64,000 bases of DNA from an uncultured Ignavibacteria bacterium (GTDB lineage: Bacteria; Bacteroidota; Ignavibacteria; Kapaibacteriales; Kapaibacteriaceae): assembly GCA_903939735.1 (NCBI GenBank), contig CAJAIA010000033.1, positions 1 to 64,000 of the forward strand, in the 5' to 3' direction. The position numbers and the translations under genes were made by a program. The notes under the pieces are model-generated. The model was not told the DNA's origin. It searched no databases and was given only the letters and a program-made list of their open reading frames with translations. Positions 44,254 through 53,657 of the stretch are shown piece after piece. Numbering within the stretch: position 1 is the stretch's first letter; every line of letters begins with the position of its first letter.

Positions 44254-45492
44254 TCAGACTACTTCGTTACCACCAACCCAGACGCTCCAAACGTGATTGA
44301 CGCCGAAGTGGTAGACGACGTCCTTGTACGACGGCACGTCATAGACAACAAGGTCGGCCCACTTGCCAACTTCAAGCGACCCCAAATGGGCCGCAAGGTT
44401 GAGTGCTCGTGCACCATGCAGCGTGGCAGCCACCAGTGCCTCTTCGATGCTCATCTTCATGTTCATGCACGCAAGCGAGAGCATCAGTTGCATGTTCTCA
44501 GAGAACGACGAGCCCGGGTTGCAATCAGTCGCCAAACACACGATAGCATTGTTGTCGATCATCGTACGCGCATCGGGGAACGGCAAGCCAAGTGTGTACG
44601 CCGTGCCCGGCAACAGCGTGCACACAACGCCCGCATCACGCAGCGCCGTAATCTCTGCGAGCGTGCTGTGCTCGAGATGGTCTGCGCTGATCGCACCAAC
44701 GCGTGCGGCCATCTGCGAAGCACCCACGAGCGCGATTTCATCAGCGTGAATCTTCGGACGCAGTCCGTGTGCAATACCCGCGCGGAGAACACGCTCGCCT
44801 TGCTCTGCGGTGAAGAATCCTGCATCGACGAAGACATCGCAGAAGGTTGCTATGCCCTGCTCTGCGACACGTGGGAGTATGTCGTTGATCACGCAGTTCA
44901 CGTATCCCTCAGGATCATGTTTCCATTCAGGGGGCACGGCATGTGCACCCAGGAACGTACCGAGGACGCGTGCTTCATGTCCGCGCTGCAGCTCACCGAT
45001 TGCTTCGAGCAACCGCAGTTCACTTGCTGTGTCGAGTCCGTACCCGCTTTTGATTTCTGCAGTGGTTGTTCCGTGATTCAGCGCAGACGTCAGCAACGCA
45101 TCGCCCACATCGAGCAGCGACTCGACATCTGCATCACGTACGGCACGCATGGTTGTGAGAATGCCACCACCTTCGGCAGCGATCTCCGCATAGGTCGCTC
45201 CGGCCAGACGACGTGCGAACTCATGTGAGCGCGATCCAGCAAACACCATGTGGGTGTGTGAGTCGACGAACCCCGGCATCACCGTCTTGCCCGAACAATC
45301 AACCAACTCTGTATCGGCATCAAGGTATGCGTCTACCTCGCTCGACGGACCAATCCAACGGATCACATCGTCGAACACGATTGCGCCATTGCGGATCTCA
45401 CCTACGTCGCGCATCGCTGCACCGATCTTCTCATGCGCGCCCTGTGCGTTGATGGTCACAAGCGAATCAATGTTGACGAAGGCAGTCTTCAT
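44254..45492 (-). CDS. hutI: Imidazolonepropionase
   Basis: The 412-aa amidohydrolase has metal ligands in VDSHTHMVFAG, HADEIALVGAS, SADHLEH and LATDCNPGS. HutI hydrolyses 4-imidazolone-5-propanoate to N-formimino-glutamate in histidine degradation, in the cytoplasm. No other hut gene is in the window; it sits between a small unknown gene and cysS. It overlaps the small gene as ATGA. Confidence 0.93.
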   Translation of the reverse strand: MKTAFVNIDSLVTINAQGAHEKIGAAMRDVGEIRNGAIVFDDVIRWIGPSSEVDAYLDADTELVDCSGKTVMPGFVDSHTHMVFAGSRSHEFARRLAGATYAEIAAEGGGILTTMRAVRDADVESLLDVGDALLTSALNHGTTTAEIKSGYGLDTASELRLLEAIGELQRGHEARVLGTFLGAHAVPPEWKHDPEGYVNCVINDILPRVAEQGIATFCDVFVDAGFFTAEQGERVLRAGIAHGLRPKIHADEIALVGASQMAARVGAISADHLEHSTLAEITALRDAGVVCTLLPGTAYTLGLPFPDARTMIDNNAIVCLATDCNPGSSFSENMQLMLSLACMNMKMSIEEALVAATLHGARALNLAAHLGSLEVGKWADLVVYDVPSYKDVVYHFGVNHVWSVWVGGNEVV

Positions 45493-45842
45493 GCGTGGGC
45501 ATCTCCGTGTTCGTCATGCGTATCATTCTGTGCGGCACGCGTGTGTTCCGCGCGTGTGCGAGCTTTCGCCATCTGACGTTCCATGACGAGATCGGCTAGC
45601 TGATCCGGTACATCGGGCGGCAGCGCGGTGTCGAAGATCGTCGACACAGCAGACTCAGGAACATCAATGCGGTAGAGAATCGCCATGAGTTTCTCGGGAT
45701 TGCGCGTCAGCAATTCGATGATGCGATTGAGCACCTGTTCACGAATTCGCTTATAGGCATCGTGTTCTTCGACGTCGAGATCAAACGCACGCGCGATGAT
45801 CGCTGACGCACTTCGTTGGATATCGTCCTCAGAGGATGTCAT
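45489..45842 (-). CDS. Small conserved-looking protein of unknown function
   Basis: The 117-aa mainly helical protein contains RIIELLTRNPEKLMAILYRIDVPE, which resembles a short conserved protein I have seen in Bacteroidota/Chlorobiota genomes, and ends in a charged, His/Asp-rich tail. It has no signal or membrane segment. It overlaps manC upstream by 14 bases and hutI downstream by four, so it is firmly in this operon. No function can be assigned. Confidence 0.75.
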   Translation of the reverse strand: MTSSEDDIQRSASAIIARAFDLDVEEHDAYKRIREQVLNRIIELLTRNPEKLMAILYRIDVPESAVSTIFDTALPPDVPDQLADLVMERQMAKARTRAEHTRAAQNDTHDEHGDAHA

Positions 45843-46908
45843 GTCGATCCTTTGTACGGAGTTCAGTTACGATACGCTTTACGTCTTGCGCCCGATCCTT
45901 CGGACACACCATGGTGGCATCTGGCGTGACAACCACCACCGTATCGCGCAGACCAACCGTTGTTACCGTGTGTGCACTTCCGTGTGCGTTGACAATGATC
46001 GAACCCTCGGTATCGACAACTGTAACGACGCCGTCGACAACATTCTGTGTTGCATCAAGCGGACGCATGCGCTCGAGTGCATCCCAGGAGCCGACGTCAT
46101 CCCATGGGAATGTTGCTGGCACAACGTGCACATTGTGTGAGCGCTCCATCACGCCGTAGTCGATCGAGATGTCGGGCAGCGCATGAAACACCGCGGACAT
46201 ATGCTGCGCGTTCTGCGTTGCGAGATCATCGGTGAGTCCGTCAATGGCATTGCCAACTTCCGGAAGCACGCTCATCATTGCGGCGCGCAGTGCTTCTGTT
46301 CGCCAGAAGAACATTCCACTGTTCCACACATACCGACCGCTGCGCACGTAGTCGAGCGCCGTTGCGACGTCGGGCTTTTCCTTGAACTCAACAACATGCG
46401 ACACACCAGGTACAACCGTTGGCTCGCCAACATGGATATATCCGTACCCCGTCTCTGGTCGTGTCGGCGGAATGCCAATCGTCACCAGCGCGTCATACGT
46501 TGATGCGAAGGTCAACGCGCGCGACACATCAGCGCGAAACGCATCGGCATTCCCGATGAAATGGTCTGCCGTAAGCACTGCCATCAGTGCATCGTTGCCG
46601 GCTTCGCGCGCGCGAATCACGCTGCATGCGAGCGCTAGGCACGGTGCAGTATTTCGCTTTGCAGGTTCAGCAATCACATTCTCGGACGGAATTCCTGGCA
46701 GCGCGTCAATCAATGGCTGTTGGAGAACTTCGCTTGTGATGATCAGGATTCGCTCATGCGGGATCAGCGGCGAGATACGATCAATCGCTTCCTCAATCAT
46801 CATCGACGATGATGTAAGCGCGAGAAGTTGCTTCGGTTTGCGCATGCGGGACAAAGGCCAGAATCGCTCACCGGAGCCGCCCGCCATAATCACGACGTAG
46901 GAGTTCAT
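45829..46908 (-). CDS. manC: Mannose-1-phosphate guanylyltransferase
   Basis: The 359-aa nucleotidyltransferase has the signature MAGGSGERFWPLSRMRKPKQLL at 9-30, then AVLTADHFIG and EFKEKPD. It makes GDP-mannose from mannose 1-phosphate and GTP, a donor for exopolysaccharide and glycoprotein glycans. It lacks the C-terminal isomerase domain of bifunctional enzymes. It overlaps asd upstream as ATGA. Confidence 0.93.
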   Translation of the reverse strand: MNSYVVIMAGGSGERFWPLSRMRKPKQLLALTSSSMMIEEAIDRISPLIPHERILIITSEVLQQPLIDALPGIPSENVIAEPAKRNTAPCLALACSVIRAREAGNDALMAVLTADHFIGNADAFRADVSRALTFASTYDALVTIGIPPTRPETGYGYIHVGEPTVVPGVSHVVEFKEKPDVATALDYVRSGRYVWNSGMFFWRTEALRAAMMSVLPEVGNAIDGLTDDLATQNAQHMSAVFHALPDISIDYGVMERSHNVHVVPATFPWDDVGSWDALERMRPLDATQNVVDGVVTVVDTEGSIIVNAHGSAHTVTTVGLRDTVVVVTPDATMVCPKDRAQDVKRIVTELRTKDRHDIL

Positions 46909-47891
46909 GTTGTGTGTTGAAGGAGTTCAAGAATCTGCACAGCATTGGTTGCTGCGCCCTTGCGAAGATTGTCGGCAACGATCCACAGCAGCAGACCATG
47001 CTCGACGCTTTCGTCGCGACGGATACGTCCGACGTAGACCGGATCAGTGCCATCGGCTTCGACCGGTGTTGGGTACACATTACGCTGTGGTTCGTCGCGC
47101 ACCACCACGCCAGGTGATTCGGCAAGCAGCGCGCGCGCTTCGTCGGGCGTGCACGGCTGCTCGGTCTCGATCGCGATCGACTCGCCGTGTCCACCCACAA
47201 CCGGAACACGCACGCACGTTACGGCCATGCGCAGCTCTGGCATATGGAGGATGCGGCGTGTTTCGCGCATCATCTTCTGCTCTTCTTCCGAGGCATCGTT
47301 GATCGCATTGATCGTGTGGAACACCGTGTTCCCAGCCAGACGATGCGACGTGATACGACGCTCCGGCTCACGTCCGGCCACTTCCGCCGTAAGCTGGTCC
47401 ATCCCCTGCTGTCCGGCACCGGTCGGCGACTGGTACGTACTCACCACCAAGCGGCGACATCCCCATCGTTGAATGATTGGCTGTAGGGCAACAACAAGTT
47501 CGATCGTACTGCAGTTTGGGTTGGCGATGATGCCGTTGTGCGTGTATGCATCTGCTGGATTAACCTCCGGCACAACAAGTGGCACATCAGGATGCATCCG
47601 CCATGCGCTGGAGTTGTCAATCACCACGCAGCCTGCAGCTGCAGCGATCGGCGCATACTGCGTGCTGAGCGTTCCGCCGCAGCTGAAGAGTGCAACGTCG
47701 ATTCCGGCAAAGCTCTCAGCTGTAAGCTCACCAACCGTGAGTGTCTCGCCGCGAAACGTCATCTGTGTACCAGCACTACGTGCCGATGCCAGCAATGTGA
47801 GCGAGGCAAGTGGAGTAGCGCGCTCTTCGAGCACGCGGAGCATGGTGCGGCCAACAAGGCCCGTGGCACCGACAATGGCAACATTTATCAC
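46905..47891 (-). CDS. asd: Aspartate-semialdehyde dehydrogenase
   Basis: The product is 328 aa from GTG 47891 (VINVAIVGATGLVGRTML). NADP binding is in AIVGATGLVG, the catalytic Cys is in NPNCSTIEL and the substrate His in GGHGESIAIE. It forms aspartate semialdehyde for lysine/diaminopimelate, threonine and methionine synthesis. TATTTTCG (47902-47895) ends three bases before the GTG, so the mRNA may be leaderless. It is divergent from the PAP2 gene. Confidence 0.94.
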   Translation of the reverse strand: MINVAIVGATGLVGRTMLRVLEERATPLASLTLLASARSAGTQMTFRGETLTVGELTAESFAGIDVALFSCGGTLSTQYAPIAAAAGCVVIDNSSAWRMHPDVPLVVPEVNPADAYTHNGIIANPNCSTIELVVALQPIIQRWGCRRLVVSTYQSPTGAGQQGMDQLTAEVAGREPERRITSHRLAGNTVFHTINAINDASEEEQKMMRETRRILHMPELRMAVTCVRVPVVGGHGESIAIETEQPCTPDEARALLAESPGVVVRDEPQRNVYPTPVEADGTDPVYVGRIRRDESVEHGLLLWIVADNLRKGAATNAVQILELLQHTT

Positions 47892-47912
47892 GTGCGAAAA
47901 TACGTCGCACCA

Positions 47913-47920
47913 TACATTTG
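47913..47920 (+). promoter_or_regulatory. TAnnTTTG -7 element of the PAP2 gene
   Basis: TACATTTG ends five bases before ATG 47926 in a 34-bp divergent gap with asd, again predicting a leaderless mRNA. Confidence 0.6.
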
Positions 47921-47925
47921 CGTGC

Positions 47926-48645
47926 ATGAAGACACTCCTCATCAGCCTCTGTGCTCTTGCATCCATCACCGCGTCGGCGCAATCGATCGACCCATTTAGC
48001 TGGGAAGGTCGCATCGGTTACGATCTCAACAAGATCGAATCAACGAAGAATTCATCGCGATTTGTCTCAGATGCTGCTATGCCTGCATACGTGGCGATCC
48101 CATCTGCGATGTATGTCTATGGTGTTGCCGCATCGCTCATCGATGCTCCATCGCCCGACCGACGCTATATGGCAGAGACAGGTCTGCAGCAATTTGTCGC
48201 GCTTGGCATCACCTATGGCGCTGTGATCGGACTCAAGATGGCGATCGACCGGGAGCGTCCGTACCAGAAGTATGCAGGCATGATTGTAAACGGGGAAGAA
48301 GGCAACGACAAATACTTCAGCTCCATGCCATCAGGTCATGCCGCCGGTGCTGCGGCCTTTGCAACAACCATGAGTTTGCGCTATCCGAACTGGTATGTGA
48401 TCGTTCCAACTGTTGGATGGGCTCTCTGGACGGGTTACGCTCGCATGAATCTCGGCGTGCACTTCCTTACCGACGTCCTCGCTGGATACGCACTTGGGGC
48501 AGGAATTGCCTACGGTGTGCACATGCTGAGCAGTCACATCTTCAACCTTGCCGACCCAATTCTGCCGTCAGCCGGTAACAGCACTGCACTCGGACTCAGC
48601 GGTACACCATACACGCCGATCTTCAGTTTCACGACAACCTTCTGA
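47926..48645 (+). CDS. PAP2 family phosphatase
   Basis: The product is 239 aa from ATG 47926. It has a signal peptide (LLISLCALASITASAQS) and the three phosphatase motifs: KMAIDRERPYQK, SMPSGHAAGA and RMNLGVHFLTDVLAG (catalytic His residues). PAP2 enzymes dephosphorylate undecaprenyl pyrophosphate, phosphatidylglycerophosphate or lipid A-type substrates at the outer face of the membrane; which one is unclear. A longer frame to 47473 is antisense to asd and is not used. The stop overlaps the next ATG (TGATG). Confidence 0.9.
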   Translation: MKTLLISLCALASITASAQSIDPFSWEGRIGYDLNKIESTKNSSRFVSDAAMPAYVAIPSAMYVYGVAASLIDAPSPDRRYMAETGLQQFVALGITYGAVIGLKMAIDRERPYQKYAGMIVNGEEGNDKYFSSMPSGHAAGAAAFATTMSLRYPNWYVIVPTVGWALWTGYARMNLGVHFLTDVLAGYALGAGIAYGVHMLSSHIFNLADPILPSAGNSTALGLSGTPYTPIFSFTTTF

Positions 48646-49445
48646 TGCGCGTCGCCTGCGTCCAGTTCGCACCAACGTTTGGCAACCTCGATGCCAACAC
48701 GGAGCGTATTGTTGAGCACATTGCAGCAATCGACGCCGATGTTATCGTGTTTCCCGAACTCGCCACATGCGGGTACTTCCATCTCGGCGTTGATGAAGTG
48801 TCGCGCATTGCAGAGCCAGTTCACGCGCCCGACACAGGGATCCACAATCAGCGCATCATTGATGCCGCCACCACGCACAACAAGGTCGTCGTATGCGGCA
48901 TCGCCGAGCGCGACGGCTCACAGCTCTATAACGCAGCTCTCATCGCCGGCAAGGGCATTCCAACTCCGCTGGTCTATCGCAAGACCCACCTGTTTTACAA
49001 GGAGACCCTCGGGTTCGCTCCCGGCAACAGTGGCTTCTTCACCCACTACATCGAGCATCTCGACTGCACCATCGGCACCATGATCTGCTACGATTGGCGC
49101 TTCCCTGAGAGCGCGCGAGCACTCGCCCTCGACGGTGCCGACCTCATCGTATGTCCGTCGAACCTCGTCACGCACATCTGGCGCATGGCCATGCCCGTGC
49201 GCGCATTCGAGAACAAGGTCTACTTGGCTGTCGCCAACCGTACCGGCTCGGAACACAACGCCGGCGAGGACGTGTCGTTTAACGGTCAGACGGCCATCTA
49301 TGGGTACAATGGAAACGTACTCGCCGACGCCTCGGCCGAGGCCGACGCCGTCGTGATCGCCGAGATTCATCCAGAGCAGACGCGAGACAAGTCGTTCAAT
49401 AGCATCAACGACATTTTCGCTGATCGACGCGAGGAAATGTACTAA
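48645..49445 (+). CDS. Carbon-nitrogen hydrolase (nitrilase superfamily)
   Basis: The 266-aa product has the Glu-Lys-Cys triad in VFPELATCGY, YRKTHLFYKE and GTMICYDWRFPE. The closest-looking branch is the aliphatic/omega-amidase-like amidases, so it probably hydrolyses small amides or N-carbamoyl compounds in the cytoplasm. It is coupled to the PAP2 gene by a one-base stop/start overlap, although the two functions are not obviously linked. Confidence 0.88.
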   Translation: MRVACVQFAPTFGNLDANTERIVEHIAAIDADVIVFPELATCGYFHLGVDEVSRIAEPVHAPDTGIHNQRIIDAATTHNKVVVCGIAERDGSQLYNAALIAGKGIPTPLVYRKTHLFYKETLGFAPGNSGFFTHYIEHLDCTIGTMICYDWRFPESARALALDGADLIVCPSNLVTHIWRMAMPVRAFENKVYLAVANRTGSEHNAGEDVSFNGQTAIYGYNGNVLADASAEADAVVIAEIHPEQTRDKSFNSINDIFADRREEMY

Positions 49446-49454
49446 CATTGTTCG

Positions 49455-49462
49455 TACATTTG
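49455..49462 (+). promoter_or_regulatory. TAnnTTTG -7 element of the mazEF pair
   Basis: TACATTTG lies 34 bases before the antitoxin ATG and about 10 bases after the nitrilase stop, giving the pair its own promoter and room for operator binding. Confidence 0.5.
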
Positions 49463-49496
49463 ACCCTTCCCCACACACAGCGTCACGTTACCCCCT

Positions 49497-49730
49497 ATGA
49501 AAACCTCCTTACGAAAGATCGGCAACAGCCGTGGCGTGCTTATTCCAGCATCGTTCCTGAAGGAGTGCAACATGACCGACACCGTAGAGATCGACATCGT
49601 CGATGATCGTATCATCATCAGCGCCGTGCAGGATGTCCGTAAGGGATGGTTCGACGCCGTCGTGCCCGATGCAGCCGAGTTCGAGAGCATTCGCGTCGAC
49701 GATGGCATCACCGATTGGGAGTGGGAATGA
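49497..49730 (+). CDS. MazE-like AbrB-fold antitoxin
   Basis: The 77-aa product has an N-terminal swapped-hairpin AbrB/MazE domain (SLRKIGNSRGVLIPASFLKECNM). It is followed by an acidic C-terminal tail (FDAVVPDAAEFESIRVDDGITDWEWE) of the kind that wraps and blocks MazF. It would bind its own promoter with the toxin. The last four bases overlap the toxin gene. Confidence 0.9.
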   Translation: MKTSLRKIGNSRGVLIPASFLKECNMTDTVEIDIVDDRIIISAVQDVRKGWFDAVVPDAAEFESIRVDDGITDWEWE

Positions 49731-50053
49731 AGTCGCCGAAGCCCTCGCACCGCAGAGGTGAGGTGTGGTGGGTGAACCTTGATCCAACGGTCGGCACTGA
49801 GGTCCGCAAGACACGTCCAGCCATCATTGTCTCCCCCAGCGACATGAATGCCGCGCTACCCCGCGTGATTATCGCTCCGCTCACATCGAAGTCTCACCCC
49901 TTGGGGTGTCGTCCACGGGTCACCTTCGAGAAAACAGACGGATTCATCCTGCTCGATCAGCTTCGCTCGGTGGACAAACAGCGACTTGTTCGCCCCATGG
50001 GATCCATTCCCGAGGACCATTGGCTGCCTGTGCTTTTAGAGATGCTGAGTTAG
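49727..50053 (+). CDS. MazF-like endoribonuclease toxin
   Basis: The product is 108 aa from ATG 49727, overlapping the antitoxin stop as ATGA. It has the MazF/PemK core RRGEVWWVNLDPTVGTEVRKTRPAIIVS, PRVIIAPLTSK and LLDQLRSVDKQRLV, with the conserved Arg and Thr/Ser positions for RNA cleavage. It should cut mRNA at short sequence motifs when the antitoxin is degraded. The pair appears intact. Confidence 0.92.
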   Translation: MKSPKPSHRRGEVWWVNLDPTVGTEVRKTRPAIIVSPSDMNAALPRVIIAPLTSKSHPLGCRPRVTFEKTDGFILLDQLRSVDKQRLVRPMGSIPEDHWLPVLLEMLS

Positions 50054-50074
50054 TCCGCTACCGTAACTTCGCCC

Positions 50075-51445
50075 ATGGTCTTCTCTTCTGTACGACACAT
50101 TCACTTCGTTGGTATCGGCGGCATTGGCATGAGTGGCATCGCCGAGATCCTGTTATCGCAGGGCTTCAGCGTGAGTGGGTCGGATCTGCACCGCACGGAT
50201 GTTACCGATCACCTTGCATCGCTTGGTGCGCGCATTTGCGTGGGGCATAGTGCCGACCATCTGGGCGACGCTGAAGTGGTGGTGTATTCCAGCGCTGTGC
50301 GCCCGGATGCCAATCCGGAGACGCGCGCCGCACTCGAGCGTAAGATCCCGATCATTCGCCGCGCAGAAATGCTCAGCGAAGTGTCGCGCCTGAAATACTG
50401 TCTGGCCATTGCCGGCACGCACGGCAAGACCACCACCACATCCATGTGTGGACTTGTGATGATGAAGGCCGGGATGGATCCAACGGTCATCGTCGGCGGC
50501 AAGCTCAAGGGGTTAGGGGGCTCGAACGCCCGACTCGGTCATGGCGACTGGATCGTGCTCGAGGCGGATGAATACGATCGCTCCTTCCTCCAGCTGCTTC
50601 CGACCATCGCCATCATCACCAACGTCGAAGCCGACCACCTCGACATCTACAGCGACCTCGACGACATTAAGGAAGCGTTCTGCGAGTTCACCAACAAGGT
50701 GCCGTTCTATGGCACGGCATGCGTCTGTATTGACGACGAAGGCGTGCGTGACATTCTCCCGTCAATCACACGCGTTGTTGTCACGTTCGGCACCTCGGCC
50801 GATGCTGCCGTTCGTGCAACCAACATTCGCTATACGGAGCGCACGACCATCTTCATGCTCACCGTAAACGGCGTAGATCGTGGCGAGATCATGCTTCACG
50901 TGCCGGGCGAGCACAACGTGCGAAACGCCCTTGCGGCATGTGCCATGGCGCTTCGATGTGGCATCAGCGTGGAGTCTATACGCGACGGACTGGCTGATTT
51001 TGGCGGCGTGTACCGTCGTTTCGAGCATCGCGGCGAACGCGACGGCGTGCTGGTGATCGACGACTATGCGCACCACCCAACCGAGATTCGCGCCACAATC
51101 GATGCCGTTCGGAGCGGCTGGCCCGGTCGACGCGTGGTTGCCGTATTCCAGCCCCATACCTACACCCGCACCCGCGACTTCGTGGACGACTTTGCCAGCG
51201 CCTGTGCCATGGCAGACGTGGTCGTTCTGACCGATGTCTATGCCGCCCGGGAGCAGCCCATACCGGGCGTCACTGGGAAGCTCCTTGCCGATGCTGCTAT
51301 TGCCCTCGGACATACCAACGTGCATTACGTTCCGGACGTTGTGAACGTGGCCCCAGAGCTCTCCCCCCTGCTTTGTTCCGGGGACGTCGTACTTACGATG
51401 GGTGCCGGCGATATTCATAAGGTAGCCACCGCACTTGTCGGCTAA
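50075..51445 (+). CDS. murC: UDP-N-acetylmuramate--L-alanine ligase
   Basis: The 456-aa product has the N-terminal IHFVGIGGIGMSGIAEILL, the ATP loop IAGTHGKTTTTSMCG, EADEYDRSFLQLLP and the C-terminal DDYAHHPTEIRATI. It adds L-alanine to UDP-MurNAc in peptidoglycan synthesis. It is not in a dcw cluster here; it stands between mazEF and the parvulin genes. TAACTTCG (50064-50071) ends three bases before the ATG. Confidence 0.96.
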   Translation: MVFSSVRHIHFVGIGGIGMSGIAEILLSQGFSVSGSDLHRTDVTDHLASLGARICVGHSADHLGDAEVVVYSSAVRPDANPETRAALERKIPIIRRAEMLSEVSRLKYCLAIAGTHGKTTTTSMCGLVMMKAGMDPTVIVGGKLKGLGGSNARLGHGDWIVLEADEYDRSFLQLLPTIAIITNVEADHLDIYSDLDDIKEAFCEFTNKVPFYGTACVCIDDEGVRDILPSITRVVVTFGTSADAAVRATNIRYTERTTIFMLTVNGVDRGEIMLHVPGEHNVRNALAACAMALRCGISVESIRDGLADFGGVYRRFEHRGERDGVLVIDDYAHHPTEIRATIDAVRSGWPGRRVVAVFQPHTYTRTRDFVDDFASACAMADVVVLTDVYAAREQPIPGVTGKLLADAAIALGHTNVHYVPDVVNVAPELSPLLCSGDVVLTMGAGDIHKVATALVG

Positions 51446-51446
51446 C

Positions 51447-51454
51447 TAAATTTG
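51447..51454 (+). promoter_or_regulatory. TAnnTTTG -7 element of the parvulin gene pair
   Basis: TAAATTTG lies just after the murC stop and about 57 bases before the likely ATG of the large parvulin gene. Confidence 0.5.
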
Positions 51455-51510
51455 CCGTTCGGGCGTCTTCGACGTCTGCTTTCCATCACTTCTAGATCGT
51501 GTACCATTTC

Positions 51511-53643
51511 ATGACGAAGTCCGCCATGACGACGATTCGTGTAGTAACGCTCGCAATGAGCGTCCTCATCCTCACCTCCGGCGCATCAGCGCAGAAGGCG
51601 AAGAAGAATGCACCGCGTACAATCGCCCCCTCAACAGTTCTCGCCACCGTCGGCTCCGAGTCGATAACACTTGGTGATGTTGAGCGTGCCTTCCAGAAGA
51701 ACCTCACGCGTCGCGAGACACCGTTCGTATCGATACCCCGCGACACGGCGATGGAATTCCTCCGACTCTACACCAACTACCGTCTGAAGGTAGCCGACGC
51801 GAAAGACCGCGGCATCCACAAGGACTCGGCAGTGAAGGTTGATCTTGCCAACAATCGCCGCTTGCTGTCGGAGACCTTCTTTTACGACAAGGCAGTTGTC
51901 GACAAGCGTGTCGAGCAGCTTGCGCAGCGTCGCCTAAAGGAGCTCAAGATCGGCATCATTCTGTCAGCCATTCCCGACCACGTCAATCGTCAGTGGGACA
52001 CAACGGGGAGTCGGCTTAAGGCTGAGCGTTTTATCGCAGCCCTCAATGCTGGTGCGGATTTCGAGAAGCTTGCACGCGACTCATCCGACGACAAGGAAAC
52101 ATCCAAGGATGGTGGCATGCTTCCGTGGATTTCCGGTGGCACCATCATCAAGGCCGTTGAAGACGAAGCCTACGCGCTCAAGCCTGGGCAGGTATCTCCA
52201 AAGCCAGTTGCATCACGCTTCGGCTACTTTATCGTGAAGCTCTTCCGTGAAGAGCCCCGCGAGCAAGTGAAGTTCCGCCACATCCTGCTGCAAGCCAAGG
52301 ATGGGCGCGACAGTTTGGCGACTGATCGGTTCGCCGATTCGCTGTTGCAGATCTTCGCCATGAAGCCTGCGCAGCAGCAAGCTGCACTCAATGCACGTCG
52401 CGTCACCAGCACAGGCGACGTGTTTGCTGATCTTGCGCAAGCATACTCCGACGATAAAGCATCCGCTGCAAAGGGTGGCTTCCTTGGGAGCACGTATTCG
52501 CGTTCAGGGGGCATGGAAGCAAACGGACAACGCCTTGTTCCGGCATTCGAAGAAGCGATTTATCAGCTCAAGGACGGACAACTCTCGACCAAGGTCAAGA
52601 CGCTGTTCGGCATACACATCATCATTCGCGACTCCACCAAGCGTCCGGATGCATCCGTCGAACGCGATGCAGCAAAGCGCACGTATCGTCGCCTCTACTT
52701 CGAAGAAGACAAGCGCGTTGTGCTCGACTCAGTAAAGAACGACCTCGGATATCGCTGGGTGCCGGAAGCACTTGCGATGTTCCTCGAGGCAATTGATTCC
52801 ACCAAGAACACACAGGACACCACCTGGGCTCGCAAGGTCACACCGTTTATGTCTGACAAGGTGATCTACACCATGCCGCGCGGACCGATCACGGTTGGAC
52901 AGTTCACTGACTCGCTGCGCTTGCGCATTGATATGCGTGGCTTTACGCTCAACCGCGCTGGGCTTGATCGTGCGATCAACAAAATCAGCGATCCACTTGC
53001 GCTCGAGCAGGCAACGAAGGATCTCGAAGTACGCTATCCGGACTTCGCATCACTGATGCAAGAATTCAACGACGGCATCCTGCTCTTCAAGGTTGAAGAA
53101 AAGGAAGTATGGAGCAAGCTTCGCTTTGACACTGTTGATGCACGTGCGTACTACGACACAACACGCACACGCTGGATGACCGAAGCCAAGGTCAATCTCA
53201 CCGAGTGCTACCTCCTGAACGACTCACTTGCGAAGGCTATTGCCGAGCGTGCACGTAAGGGTGAGAATCTCGGAACACTTGCCGCAGAGTACACACAGCG
53301 CGAGGGTGCGCGTGATCGCAAGGGCACGCTGTTGGCACAATCACCGAAGTCGTCAAAGCTCGCACAGAAGGTTACCGCCACAACAAAGGTTGGCGACATC
53401 ATTGGTCCATTCCCTATCGATGCTGGCTGGAGCGTTATCCGTTACGACGGACCAGTTGCACCACAGCAGCGGTCGTTCGATGAAGCGCTCGCTGAGCTTG
53501 CACCGGCGTACCAAGACGCATTGCAAAAGCGTCTTACGGAATCATGGCTCTCAGGTGTACGCGTCAAGCACCCGGTTGTGTACAGCACCAAGGTTCTTGA
53601 TGGCATCTGGGGTGCAACAAAGACTTCACGTTCGAAGAACTAA
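51511..53643 (+). CDS. Large multi-domain parvulin peptidyl-prolyl isomerase, SurA/PpiD-like
   Basis: The product is 710 aa from ATG 51511 (MTKSAMTTIRVVTLAMSVL; ATG 51526 is an alternative). After a signal peptide ending GASAQ come a helical chaperone region and at least two rotamase-like domains: one near DGGMLPWISGGTI, one near GGFLGSTYSRSGGME with HIIIRDS. A divergent third lies near GPFPIDAGWSVIRYDG. It is presumably a periplasmic chaperone for outer-membrane or T9SS proteins. The next gene encodes a second parvulin, 14 bp downstream. Confidence 0.86.
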   Translation: MTKSAMTTIRVVTLAMSVLILTSGASAQKAKKNAPRTIAPSTVLATVGSESITLGDVERAFQKNLTRRETPFVSIPRDTAMEFLRLYTNYRLKVADAKDRGIHKDSAVKVDLANNRRLLSETFFYDKAVVDKRVEQLAQRRLKELKIGIILSAIPDHVNRQWDTTGSRLKAERFIAALNAGADFEKLARDSSDDKETSKDGGMLPWISGGTIIKAVEDEAYALKPGQVSPKPVASRFGYFIVKLFREEPREQVKFRHILLQAKDGRDSLATDRFADSLLQIFAMKPAQQQAALNARRVTSTGDVFADLAQAYSDDKASAAKGGFLGSTYSRSGGMEANGQRLVPAFEEAIYQLKDGQLSTKVKTLFGIHIIIRDSTKRPDASVERDAAKRTYRRLYFEEDKRVVLDSVKNDLGYRWVPEALAMFLEAIDSTKNTQDTTWARKVTPFMSDKVIYTMPRGPITVGQFTDSLRLRIDMRGFTLNRAGLDRAINKISDPLALEQATKDLEVRYPDFASLMQEFNDGILLFKVEEKEVWSKLRFDTVDARAYYDTTRTRWMTEAKVNLTECYLLNDSLAKAIAERARKGENLGTLAAEYTQREGARDRKGTLLAQSPKSSKLAQKVTATTKVGDIIGPFPIDAGWSVIRYDGPVAPQQRSFDEALAELAPAYQDALQKRLTESWLSGVRVKHPVVYSTKVLDGIWGATKTSRSKN

Positions 53644-53657
53644 TACGTCAGCCTACC

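Noticed and set aside
47473-47925. Upstream extension of the PAP2 frame
   Set aside because: It is antisense to asd, and a signal peptide and promoter element fix the start at 47926.
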